64,000 nucleotides of DNA from JBJMHZ01 sp045807125 (GTDB lineage: Bacteria > Actinomycetota > Actinomycetes > JAWWOL01), in contig JBJMHZ010000043.1 of the NCBI GenBank assembly GCA_045807125.1, forward strand, positions 1-64,000, in the 5' to 3' direction. A program made the position numbers and the translations under genes. This document shows positions 1-8,346 of the stretch, one piece after another (positions within the stretch are counted from its first letter, which is position 1; each line of letters opens with the position of its first letter). Below the pieces are notes generated by a model that was not told the DNA's origin, did not search any database, and saw only the letters and a list, made by a program, of their open reading frames with translations.

Positions 1-3000
1 CAGCTGGGTGCCGTCCGGCTTGTACAGCCGCTCGGTCGGGTTGCAGCACGTGCTGGCGTAGGTCGAGCCCGAGAACTGGAGCTGGACGCGCTGGCCGGCC
101 GTCGCGCTGAAGGTCAGCGTCGCGTTCTGACCCATGACGGTGGTGGCGGTCGCCGCCGGGCCGTCGATCGCGATCGTCCCGGTGCTGTCGGCCGGCACCG
201 ACCACAAAGTGGCCGTGATCGAGCCCGTGGTCGTGCCGGACGGGTCCACCAGGATCTGGTAGGTACCGTCGACGGGCAGCGTGGTGGTGTCCATGAAGGC
301 GGTGCTGCCGCTCGTCGCCCACAGCTGGGTGCCGTCCGGCTTGTACAGCCGCTCGGTCGGGTTGCAGCACGTGCTGGCGTAGGTCGAGCCCGAGAACTGG
401 AGCTGGACGCGCTGGCCGGCCGTCGCGCTGAAGGTCAGCGTCGCGTTCTGACCCATGACGGTGGTGGCGGTCGCCGCCGGGCCGTCGATCGCGATCGTGC
501 CGGTGCTGTCGGGCGGCACCGACCACAGCTGCGCCGAGATCGAGCCGGCCGTCGTCCCCGACGGATCGACGAGGATCTTGTAGGTACCGCTGACGGGCAG
601 CGTGGTCGTGTCCATGAAGGCGGTGCTGCCGCTGCTGGCCCACAGCTGGGTGCCGTCCGGCTTGTACAGCCGCTCGGTGGGGTTGCAGCACGTCGACGGG
701 TACGTCGAGCTGGAGAACTGCAGCTGCACCCGCTGGCCCGCCGTCGCGGTGAACGACAACTGCGCGTTCTGCCCGGAGACCGTCGTCACCGTCTGTGTCG
801 GCCCGTCGATGGCGATCGCGCCGAGCACGTCGCTGCTCGAGGTCGCCTGCGCCGTGATGGAGCCGGTCGTCGTGCCGGATGCGTCGACCACGATCTTGTA
901 GGTGCCGTCGGCGGGCAGCGTGGTGGTGTCCATGAGTGCGGTGCTGCCGCTGCTGGCCCACAGCTGGGTGCCGTCCGGCTTGTAGACCCGCTCGGTCGGG
1001 TTGCAGCAGGTGCTGGCGTACGTCGAGTTGGAGAACTGGATCTGGACGCGCTGGCCGGTCGTACCGGTGAAGGTGAGGTTGGCGTTCTGCCCGGCGACCG
1101 TGGTGACGGTCTGTGCCGCGCCGTCGACGACGATGGTGCCGTTGGTGTCGGCCGGCACCGACGTCAGCGTCGCGGTGATGGAGCCGGTGGTGTTGCTCGA
1201 CGGGTCGACGTAGATCTTGTAGGTGCCGTCGACCGGCAGCGTGGTGGTGTCCATGAAGGCGGTGCCGCCGCTGGTGGCCCACAGCTGGGTGCCGTCGGGC
1301 TTGTAGAGCCGCTCGGTCGGGTTGCAGCACGTGCTCGGGTACGTCGAACCGGAGAACTGGAGCTGGACGCGCTGCCCCGCCGTCGCGCTGAAGGTCAGCG
1401 CGGCGTTCTGCCCGGCGGCCGTGGTCACCGTCTGCGGCGGACCGTCGATGGCGATCGTCGCGCTGACATCGTCGAGGATCGTCCACGCCTGCAGGGTGAT
1501 GGAGCCGGTGGTGGTGCCGGACGGGTCGACCAGCACCTTGTACGTGCCGTCGACGGGCAGCGTGGTGGTGTCCATGAAGGCGGTGCTGCCGCTGGTCGCC
1601 CACAGCTGGGTGCCGTCGGGCTTGTAGAGCCGCTCGGTCGGGTTGCAGCACGTGCTCGGGTACGTGGAACCGCTGAACTGCAGCTGAATCCGCTGACCCG
1701 TCGTCCCGGTGAACGTGAGCGCGGCGGCTTGCCCGGCGACGGTGGTGACCGTGGCCGGCGTGCCGTCGGTGGTGATCGGCGTCGTTACGTCGGCCGGCAC
1801 GGAGGTGAGCGTCGCGGCGATGGATCCGGTGGTGGTGCCGGACGGATCGACGTAGATCTTGTAGGTGCCGTCGGCCGGCAGCGTGGTGGTGTCCATGAAG
1901 CCAGTGCTGCCACTGGTCGCCCACAGCTGGGTGCCGTTCGGCTGGTAGAGCCGCTCGGTCGGGTTGCAGCACGTCGACGGGTAGGTGGAGCCGGAGAACT
2001 GCAGCTGCACCCGCTGGCCAGCCGTGCCGGTGAACGTCAGCGCGGCGTTCTGCCCGGCGACCGTGGTCACCGTCTGCGTGGGACCGTCGATGGCGACGCT
2101 GCCGCTCGTGTCGGCCGGCACCGACGTGAGCGTGGCCGTGATCGAGCCGGTGATCGTGCCCGACGGGTCGATCAGGATGCGGTAGGTGCCGCCTGCCGAG
2201 AGGACGGTGGCGTCCATGAAGGCGGTGCTTCCGCTGGTCGCCCACAGCTGGGTGCCGTCGGGCTGGTACAGCCGCTCGGTCGGGTCGCAGCAGCTGCTCG
2301 GGTACGTCGAGCCCGAGAACTGCAGCTGCACTCGCTGCCCGGCGGTCGCGGTGAAGGTGAGGTTGGCGTTCTGCCCGGCGACGGTCGTGATCGTCTGCGG
2401 CGGCCCGTCGATCGCGATGGTGCCGGTGGTGTCGCCCGGCACCGACGTCAGCGTGGCGGTGATGCTGCCCGTGATGGTGCCGGACGGGTCGACCACGACC
2501 TTGTACGTGCCGTCGGCGGGCAGCGTGGTGGTGTCCATGAAGGCGGTGCTGCCGCTCGAGTACCACTGCAGGGTGCCGTCGGGCTCGTAGAGCCGCTCGG
2601 CCGGGTCGCAGCAGGTCGACGGGTACGTCGAGCCGGAGAACCTCAGCTGCACCCGCTGGCCCGCGGTCGCGGTGAACGTCAGTGCCGCGTTCTGCCCGGC
2701 GACAGTGGTGACGGTCTGCGCCGGGCCGTCGATCGCGATGGTGCCGGTGGTGTCCGCCGGCACCGACCACACCTGCACGGTGATGGAGCCGGTCATCGTC
2801 CCGGACGGATCGATGCCCACGCGATAGGTGCCGTCGGAGGGCAGCGTGGTGGTGTCCATCAGGGTGGTGGCGCCGCTGGCCGACCACAGCAGGCTGCCGT
2901 CGGGACGGTAGAGCCGCTCGGTCGGGTCGCAGCAGTTCGACGGGTAGGTCGAGCCGGAGAACTTGAGCTGCACCCGCTGGCCCGCGGAGCCGGTGAAGGT

Positions 3001-3087
3001 CAGGCTGGCGTTCTGCCCGGCAGCCGTCGTCGTCACGGTCTGCGCCGCACCGTCGATCGTCAGGGCGGCACTGGCGTCGGCTGGCAC
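1..3087 (-). repeat. About 9.6 tandem copies of a 321-bp coding repeat
   Basis: A shared anchor (gtggtggtgtccatg or close variants) recurs at 281, 602, 920, 1241, 1562, 1883, 2204, 2525 and 2846. The period is 321 bp with one 318-bp step; the first unit is 324 bp. Each unit encodes about 107 residues starting near VPAD, with a conserved CCDP.ERLY core, GQRVQL, and MDTTTLP.DGTY near the end. The fold is probably a PPC-like beta-sandwich. The adjacent Cys-Cys pair is kept in every unit. The two units nearest the window edge are almost identical in DNA: the first 177 bases repeat from position 322. This suggests recent duplication or gene conversion. Confidence 0.95.
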
Positions 3088-4179
3088 GGTGTTGACGGTC
3101 ACGGAGATGGAGCCGGTGGCGGTCGACTGGGCGGCGAGCAGCAGCTCGTACGTGCCGCCCGACGTGCCGCCGAACACGTCGAGGAAGCCGGACGACCCGA
3201 CGCACGACGTCGACGTGACGGTCTTGCTCCGCGGGTCGAGGACCGTCGCGTTGAGGCCGCACGAGCCGAACGTCCCGCCGGAGAGGCTCACGCTCGCGCG
3301 TTGCCCGAGCGGGAGGTCGAACACCAGCAGGCCGATCTTGCCGGCCGTCGGGATGCTGACGGTCTGCGGCACGTCGAGCGCGGTCCGGCCGGTGGTCGCC
3401 ACGTCGGTGGTCAGGTAGGGGGGTGGCGCGATGAACAGATCGCCGGTCGACGTCGTGGAGCCGTACGCCGTGCGCACCGCGATGCGCCCCGAGCTCGTGC
3501 CGCCTGGCGCGGTGACGGCGAGGGACGTCGCGGTGGCGGTGGTGACGTTGGCGTACGTGGAGTTCGCCGTCACCACGTCGTTCGCGACCGTGGTGTCGTA
3601 GTTGGTGCCGGTGAGGGTGACCGCATCGCCCGGTGCCACGAGGGCCGGGCTGAACGAGCTGATCGTCGGCGACTTGCTCGTCGTCAGCGTGAAGCTGCTC
3701 GCGCTGGTCGCGGTGCCGGCAGAGGTGGTCACGCTGATGGTGCCCGACGTCGCGCCTGAGGGCACCGTCGCCACCAGCTGGTGCACCGTCGCCGACTGCA
3801 CCGTCGCCACCGTGCCGTTGAACTTCACGGTGTTGGCCGACGGCGTCGTCGCGAACGGTCCGCCCGAGATGGTCACGGACGTGCCGACCGCACCCTGCGC
3901 GGGGACGAACGACAGCACCGAGAGGGCCGGCGCCCCGAGGTTGGTGACGCCGGTGACGTTGCCGGCCGCGTCGTAGCCGTACCGAGCCGTCGTGCCCGCG
4001 GGGTCGACGACACCGGCGAGCCGTCCGGCGGCATCGTAGGAGTAGCTGACGTCGTTGGTGGGGTTCGCCGCGACCGCAGCCCTCGGCCGGGTGGGCAGGT
4101 CGACGACGAAGCCCGCCAACGTCAGTGTCGCGACGAGCGCGGGCAGCAGGCGGGACGAGGGTCGGTTCAGAGCGCGCAT
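1..4179 (-). CDS. Secreted YD/IPT-domain protein with tandem 107-aa repeats (3' end outside window)
   Basis: An uninterrupted minus-strand frame of 1393 codons runs from ATG 4179 to the window edge with no stop, so the C-terminus is missing. GGGGGAG lies just before the ATG. Residues 1-39 look like a signal peptide: basic start, then a hydrophobic LLPALVATLTLAGFVV stretch and an AVAA cleavage area. Residues about 45-72 carry two YD (RHS-type) motifs, YDAAGRLAGVVD and YGYDAAGNVTGV. Two IPT/TIG immunoglobulin-like domains follow (about 75-157 and 160-242). Next comes a beta-rich PPC-like segment (about 245-364), then tandem repeats from residue 365 to the edge. Such proteins are usually exported surface or adhesion proteins or RHS-type toxins. 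No catalytic or toxin domain is visible here, so the role is unknown. Confidence 0.85.
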   Translation of the reverse strand, partial: MRALNRPSSRLLPALVATLTLAGFVVDLPTRPRAAVAANPTNDVSYSYDAAGRLAGVVDPAGTTARYGYDAAGNVTGVTNLGAPALSVLSFVPAQGAVGTSVTISGGPFATTPSANTVKFNGTVATVQSATVHQLVATVPSGATSGTISVTTSAGTATSASSFTLTTSKSPTISSFSPALVAPGDAVTLTGTNYDTTVANDVVTANSTYANVTTATATSLAVTAPGGTSSGRIAVRTAYGSTTSTGDLFIAPPPYLTTDVATTGRTALDVPQTVSIPTAGKIGLLVFDLPLGQRASVSLSGGTFGSCGLNATVLDPRSKTVTSTSCVGSSGFLDVFGGTSGGTYELLLAAQSTATGSISVTVNTVPADASAALTIDGAAQTVTTTAAGQNASLTFTGSAGQRVQLKFSGSTYPSNCCDPTERLYRPDGSLLWSASGATTLMDTTTLPSDGTYRVGIDPSGTMTGSITVQVWSVPADTTGTIAIDGPAQTVTTVAGQNAALTFTATAGQRVQLRFSGSTYPSTCCDPAERLYEPDGTLQWYSSGSTAFMDTTTLPADGTYKVVVDPSGTITGSITATLTSVPGDTTGTIAIDGPPQTITTVAGQNANLTFTATAGQRVQLQFSGSTYPSSCCDPTERLYQPDGTQLWATSGSTAFMDATVLSAGGTYRILIDPSGTITGSITATLTSVPADTSGSVAIDGPTQTVTTVAGQNAALTFTGTAGQRVQLQFSGSTYPSTCCNPTERLYQPNGTQLWATSGSTGFMDTTTLPADGTYKIYVDPSGTTTGSIAATLTSVPADVTTPITTDGTPATVTTVAGQAAALTFTGTTGQRIQLQFSGSTYPSTCCNPTERLYKPDGTQLWATSGSTAFMDTTTLPVDGTYKVLVDPSGTTTGSITLQAWTILDDVSATIAIDGPPQTVTTAAGQNAALTFSATAGQRVQLQFSGSTYPSTCCNPTERLYKPDGTQLWATSGGTAFMDTTTLPVDGTYKIYVDPSSNTTGSITATLTSVPADTNGTIVVDGAAQTVTTVAGQNANLTFTGTTGQRVQIQFSNSTYASTCCNPTERVYKPDGTQLWASSGSTALMDTTTLPADGTYKIVVDASGTTTGSITAQATSSSDVLGAIAIDGPTQTVTTVSGQNAQLSFTATAGQRVQLQFSSSTYPSTCCNPTERLYKPDGTQLWASSGSTAFMDTTTLPVSGTYKILVDPSGTTAGSISAQLWSVPPDSTGTIAIDGPAATATTVMGQNATLTFSATAGQRVQLQFSGSTYASTCCNPTERLYKPDGTQLWATSGSTAFMDTTTLPVDGTYQILVDPSGTTTGSITATLWSVPADSTGTIAIDGPAATATTVMGQNATLTFSATAGQRVQLQFSGSTYASTCCNPTERLYKPDGTQL

Positions 4180-4449
4180 GGCTCCCCCTGTGTCGGCTCC
4201 GGCTCCGTGGCATGGCTTGCCGCGGCAGGGCGCAACAGTGCAGGCGGTCACCCTGCGCTGTCGAGAGGTAACGCCGAACTGGTGCTCGCGCTTGACGTTC
4301 CGACCGGTTGGTTCGCCGGCGTTCGATCCGATTTGACTGCGATGTGCATCGACCAACGAGCCGAAGGGAACTGGGCCAGTTGGGCGAATCGCCTGTCCAC
4401 GTTGAGCTTCTGCGCCTAGGCTCTGCTGCGGTCGCTTGATCGGGGGTCG
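4180..4449. promoter_or_regulatory. Divergent intergenic region with a 13-bp palindrome
   Basis: This 270-bp gap separates the repeat protein (minus) from the peroxidase (plus). It holds a perfect inverted repeat AACTGG-G-CCAGTT at 4369-4381, a plausible operator. A TAGGCT box at 4417-4422 could be the -10 of the peroxidase gene, with a short leader and GGGGG ahead of the start. No clear -35 is visible. No small gene is evident. Confidence 0.35.
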
Positions 4450-5733
4450 GTGATGGATGCTCTGTCGAGGCGCCGGTTCCTGTCAGGTGCGAGCACGCTC
4501 GCCGCCGCCGGCGCGGTCGGTGCTGTCGCGCTGGGCCGCTCCGGCGCGGCGCACGAGACCGCACGCACGGGGACTTCGGTGCCCTCACCGCGCGATGCGG
4601 CGCCGGCCGCCGTGACCGCACCGACCGGTGGGACGGTGCCGTTCCACGGCCCGCACCAGGCGGGCATCACCACTCCGCAGCAGCAGCACCTGCTCCTCGC
4701 GTCGTTCGACGTCGCGGCCGGCCGCCGCGACGGCCTGGTCCGGCTGCTGCGGGACTGGACGCGCGCCGCCGAAGCGCTCTGCGCCGGCACGTACGGTGGC
4801 AGCGCCGCGCGCGACGAGCCGCCCGTCGACTCTGGCGAGACGGCGGGGACCGGTGCGGCCCGCCTCACCCTCACGGTGGGCTTCGGCGCGACGTTGTTCG
4901 TGCGGGACGGGCAGGATCGGTTCGGCCTCGCTGCCCGCCGTCCGCGCGGGCTCGTCGACCTGCCGTCCTTCCGCACCGACCGGCTGGTGCCCGAGCGCTG
5001 CGGTGGCGACCTGTGCGTCCAGGCGTGCGCCGACGATCCGCTCGTCGCGATGCATGCGGTGCGCACGCTGCGCCGGGTGGCCGGCGACGCCGTCGCGCTG
5101 CGCTGGACGCAGACCGGCCTGCTCGGCGGTGCGCCCGGCGCACCGTCGCGCAACCTGTTCGGCTTCACGGAGGGGACCGGCAACCCGGCCGTGGCTGACG
5201 AGAGCGCGATGGCCGACGTGGTGTGGGTCGGCCGCGGCGACGCGCCGTGGCTGCGCGGCGGCTCGTACCTCGTAGCCAGGCGCATCCACCTGCGGGTCGA
5301 GAAGTGGGACGAGTCCTCGCTCGCCGAGCAGGAGGCCACCTTCGGGCGCAGCAAGCGGTCGGGGGCGCCCCTCGGCGGCACCAGCATCACCGATGCGCCG
5401 GACCTCTCTGCCCGCGGGCCGGACGGAGCGCCGGTCATCCCGATGACGGCGCACATCCGGCTCGCCTCGCCGAAGCGCAACGGCGGCGCGCGCCTGCTCC
5501 GCCGCGGCTACACGTACGTCGACGGCGACGACCGTGCGGCCGACTTCGAGTCGGGCTTGATCTTCCTGGCCTTCCAGCGCGACCCGGTCCGCCAGTTCAT
5601 CGCGATCCACACCAGGCTCTCCCGCTCCGACGCGCTGAACGAGTACGTCGTGCACACCGGCAGCGGGCTGTTCGCGTGCCCGCCGGGGGTGCAGCCGGGC
5701 GGCTGGTGGGGGCAGCAGCTCATCGAGGCCTGA
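4450..5733 (+). CDS. Tat-exported DyP-type (EfeB-like) heme peroxidase
   Basis: The 427-residue product begins GTG-ATG (4450/4453); either codon could initiate. Residues 5-12 (SRRRFLSG) followed by an Ala-rich segment form a twin-arginine signal. The rest matches the EfeB/DyP family: His335 in MTAHIRLASP is the expected proximal heme ligand, followed by RRGYTY. EfeB-type enzymes are periplasmic or extracytoplasmic heme peroxidases/deferrochelatases, often with EfeU and EfeO; no such partners are nearby. The family's GxxDG motif reads GFTEG at 238-242, so the usual catalytic Asp is Glu241. Family assignment is firm; iron-uptake function is not shown. Confidence 0.88.
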   Translation: MMDALSRRRFLSGASTLAAAGAVGAVALGRSGAAHETARTGTSVPSPRDAAPAAVTAPTGGTVPFHGPHQAGITTPQQQHLLLASFDVAAGRRDGLVRLLRDWTRAAEALCAGTYGGSAARDEPPVDSGETAGTGAARLTLTVGFGATLFVRDGQDRFGLAARRPRGLVDLPSFRTDRLVPERCGGDLCVQACADDPLVAMHAVRTLRRVAGDAVALRWTQTGLLGGAPGAPSRNLFGFTEGTGNPAVADESAMADVVWVGRGDAPWLRGGSYLVARRIHLRVEKWDESSLAEQEATFGRSKRSGAPLGGTSITDAPDLSARGPDGAPVIPMTAHIRLASPKRNGGARLLRRGYTYVDGDDRAADFESGLIFLAFQRDPVRQFIAIHTRLSRSDALNEYVVHTGSGLFACPPGVQPGGWWGQQLIEA

Positions 5734-5768
5734 CGTCCGGCGCCGGGGGCATGGCGGAGAATGGCGCG

Positions 5769-6605
5769 GTGGGACGAGTCGTCTCGATCTGGCGCTACCC
5801 GCTGAAGAGCGCGCGGGGCGAGCGGCTGCGCGCTGTCCACGTGAGCTACGCCGGGGTGCGCGGCGACCGGATCTGGGGCTGTCTCGACGTCGCCGACGGC
5901 ACGGTGGCCAGCGTGAAGCATCCGCTTCGCTGGGGCCGGCTGCTGTCGGTGCGCGCCGCCTTCATCGGTGGCGAGGGCAGCGGCGACGGCGAGACCGCGG
6001 TGACGCTGCACGTCCCCGGCCGGTCCGCATGGCCGGCCGGCAGCGCCGAGGCCGACGACGCGCTCAGCGCCCATCTCGGCCGCGGAGTACGGCTGACCAC
6101 CGTCGTGCCGGAGGACGCGCGGCTGCACCGCCGGCTGCCGGACGACCCGGGCCTGGTGCCCGAGTGGGTGACCGGCGATCCCGGCGAGGAGCTGGTGACC
6201 AAGATCGCTGGCGCCACGCCCGGTGGCCGCTTCGTCGACTACGGCCCCGTCCACCTGGTCACCACCGGCGAGCTCGCGCGGCTGGGCCGCAGCTTCGGCC
6301 GCTTCGACGTCTCGGCGGTGCGCTTCCGCCCCAACCTGGTGATCGACGCGCCGGCCGACCCGGTGCCCGGCCAGGAGCTGGTCGCCGGCGACGTCGTCCT
6401 GCGCGTGTCGCTGCCGACCCCGCGGTGCGTCGTGCCAGGGCTGGACCACGGCACGGCGCCCGAGGACCGGGCGCTGCTCGCCGCCCTCGCCCGGCACCAC
6501 CGCACCGAGGTGCCCGAGCGCGGGCTGGCCGCCTGCTTCGGGGCCTACGCCGAGGTCGTGCAGGGCGGCCGGCTGCGCGTGGGGCAGGACGTCCGCCTGG
6601 GGTGA
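5769..6605 (+). CDS. MOSC domain-containing protein
   Basis: The 278-residue product opens with a MOSC N-terminal beta-barrel signature (GRVVSIWRYPLKSARGE) and ends with a MOSC domain containing the conserved Cys in PTPRCVVPG. MOSC proteins bind molybdenum cofactor or handle sulfur, as in mARC/YcbX/YiiM relatives; the substrate is unknown. GTG 5769 is preferred because GGAG lies 9 nt upstream and homologues begin at this point. An in-frame ATG at 5751 would add six residues. It lies 35 bp after the peroxidase gene on the same strand and may be co-transcribed. Confidence 0.85.
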   Translation: MGRVVSIWRYPLKSARGERLRAVHVSYAGVRGDRIWGCLDVADGTVASVKHPLRWGRLLSVRAAFIGGEGSGDGETAVTLHVPGRSAWPAGSAEADDALSAHLGRGVRLTTVVPEDARLHRRLPDDPGLVPEWVTGDPGEELVTKIAGATPGGRFVDYGPVHLVTTGELARLGRSFGRFDVSAVRFRPNLVIDAPADPVPGQELVAGDVVLRVSLPTPRCVVPGLDHGTAPEDRALLAALARHHRTEVPERGLAACFGAYAEVVQGGRLRVGQDVRLG

Positions 6606-6612
6606 GCGCCGG

Positions 6613-7110
6613 TCAGTCGGCCGTCCGCATCGCGGCCTCCGCCGGCGTCGCCGGCTCCGTCTCACCCGGTGGGGCGAGGAACACCCAGCGCTTGAACGAC
6701 CAGAACCGCCACACCATCGACAGGCCGAGCCCGATCACGTTAGCGGCGATGTTGTCGGCCAGCTTGGACGTCAGGTCGAGCCCGTAGTGCGAGACGGCGA
6801 GGCAGCCGAGCGTGATGCCGAGACCGATGCCGGAGAGCACGAGGAACAGCGGCAGCTCGCGGAGGATGCCGGTGCGGGCCCGCTCCCGCCACGTCCAGTG
6901 CCGGTTCATGAAGTAGGACGAGATGATGGCGATGCCGGTGGAGATCACCTTGGCGGTGAGCGGCTTGCGCTCCAGCGGGCCGAACAGCAGCGCGTTGAAG
7001 ATGCCGACGTCGACGACGACGTTGGCGGCCCCGACCAGGCCGAAGCGGACCACCTCGTGGACCAGGTGGCCGAGCTGGGCGTAGAGCCGCCTGGGGGTCG
7101 CTACCGGCAC
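6613..7110 (-). CDS. GtrA family membrane protein
   Basis: The 165-residue product has four hydrophobic segments typical of GtrA/DPMS-like proteins: FGLVGAANVVVDVGIFNALLF, a second helix ending in SSYFMNRHWTWRER, then two more, ending with a cytoplasmic FKRWVFL. GtrA proteins are proposed to flip polyprenyl-phosphate-linked sugars or assist cell-wall glycosylation. GTG 7110 is chosen because a TAGGCT box ends exactly 7 nt before it, implying a leaderless mRNA; an upstream GTG at 7140 has no such support. It is convergent with the MOSC gene. As I recall, M. tuberculosis also has a GtrA gene next to purK. Confidence 0.85.
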   Translation of the reverse strand: MPVATPRRLYAQLGHLVHEVVRFGLVGAANVVVDVGIFNALLFGPLERKPLTAKVISTGIAIISSYFMNRHWTWRERARTGILRELPLFLVLSGIGLGITLGCLAVSHYGLDLTSKLADNIAANVIGLGLSMVWRFWSFKRWVFLAPPGETEPATPAEAAMRTAD

Positions 7111-7117
7111 GCGATCG

Positions 7118-7123
7118 AGCCTA
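7118..7123 (-). promoter_or_regulatory. -10 box of leaderless GtrA gene
   Basis: Minus-strand TAGGCT is followed by 7 nt and then GTG 7110, so transcription should start at or next to the start codon. Confidence 0.6.
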
Positions 7124-7189
7124 CCGGGGGCATGGAACACTGTTGGAGCCCGATCGAGGCTGACGGAGACTGGCGAGGAGGCAGGCGCG

Positions 7190-8341
7190 GTGGTGGAGTT
7201 CCGGCTCAGCGACGAGCACGAGGCGCTGCGCGAGACCGTCGAGAAGTTCGCGAAGGACGTCGTCGCACCGCGAGCCGAGCACTACGACCGGACCGAGGAG
7301 TTCCCGTACGACGTCATCCGCCAGATGGGGCAGATGGGGCTGTTCGGCCTGCCGTTCCCCGAGGAGCACGGCGGCATGGGCGGCGACTACTTCGCGCTCT
7401 GCCTGGCGATCGAGGAGCTGGCCCGCGCCGACAGCAGCGTCGCCATCACGCTCGAGGCCGGCGTGTCGCTCGGCGCGATGCCGATCTACCGGTTCGGCAA
7501 CGAGCAGCAGCGCCAGGAGTGGCTGCCGATGCTCTGCTCCGGCGAGGCGCTCGGCGCGTTCGGCCTGACCGAGCCGGGCGGCGGGTCGGACGTGCCAGGC
7601 GGCCTGCGGACGCGGGCCGAGCTGCGCGACGGCCACTGGGTGATCAACGGCTCGAAGGCGTTCATCACCAACTCCGGCACCGACATCACCAGGGTCGTCA
7701 CCGTCCTGTGCCAGACGGGCGAGATGGACGGCAAGAAGGAGCTGTCGAGCATCATCGTGCCGGTGCCGATCGAGGGCTACTCGGCGGGCAAGAAGTACTG
7801 GAAGGTCGGCTGGCACGCGTCCGACACCCGCGAGCTGTCGTTCACCGACGTCACGGTGCCGGAGGAGAACCTGCTCGGGGAGCGCGGCCGCGGCTACGCG
7901 GCCTTCCTGCGCATCCTCGACGAGGGGCGCATCGCGATCTCGGCGCTCGGCGTCGGCCTGGCGCAGGCCTGCGTCGACGAGAGCATCGCTTACGCGCGGG
8001 AGCGCACCGCGTTCGGCCATCCCATCTCGACCTACCAGGCGGTCGCCTTCAAGATCGCGGACATGGAGATGCGCACCCGGCTGGCCCGGCTCGCGTACTA
8101 CGACGCGGCGGCCCGCCTGCTCGCCGGGGAGCCGTTCAAGCACGAGGCGGCGATCGCCAAGCTCTTCAGCTCCACGATCGCGGTCGACAACGCGCGCGAC
8201 GCCACGCAGATCCACGGCGGTTACGGCTTCATGAACGAGTACGCCGTCGCCCGGCACTGGCGCGACGCGAAGATCCTCGAGATCGGCGAGGGCACCAGCG
8301 AGGTCCAGCGCATGCTGATCGCGCGCAACTTGGGGATCTGA
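7190..8341 (+). CDS. Acyl-CoA dehydrogenase
   Basis: The 383-residue product is a full-length FAD acyl-CoA dehydrogenase. It shows FGLTEPGGGSD and ITNSG in the FAD/substrate-binding beta-domain (about 125-165), AFGHPI in the helical C-terminal domain, and IHGGYGF near the end. The catalytic glutamate is expected in GEGTSEVQR (about residue 370), the position of YEGT in short/medium-chain enzymes. The start GTG 7190 has GAGGAGG upstream; GTG 7193 is an alternative. It stops 5 nt before purK and probably heads that operon. Substrate chain length cannot be read from the sequence. Confidence 0.92.
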   Translation: MVEFRLSDEHEALRETVEKFAKDVVAPRAEHYDRTEEFPYDVIRQMGQMGLFGLPFPEEHGGMGGDYFALCLAIEELARADSSVAITLEAGVSLGAMPIYRFGNEQQRQEWLPMLCSGEALGAFGLTEPGGGSDVPGGLRTRAELRDGHWVINGSKAFITNSGTDITRVVTVLCQTGEMDGKKELSSIIVPVPIEGYSAGKKYWKVGWHASDTRELSFTDVTVPEENLLGERGRGYAAFLRILDEGRIAISALGVGLAQACVDESIAYARERTAFGHPISTYQAVAFKIADMEMRTRLARLAYYDAAARLLAGEPFKHEAAIAKLFSSTIAVDNARDATQIHGGYGFMNEYAVARHWRDAKILEIGEGTSEVQRMLIARNLGI

Positions 8342-8346
8342 TCGCG

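Noticed and set aside
1..3087. CRISPR array
   Set aside because: The repeats are 321 bp, in frame and coding, with no short repeat-spacer structure.
602..4419. Long plus-strand open frames through the first 4.4 kb, up to 676 codons at 1729-3759
   Set aside because: They are antisense shadows of the repeat protein. Only the minus strand gives a signal peptide, YD and IPT motifs, and a continuous frame.
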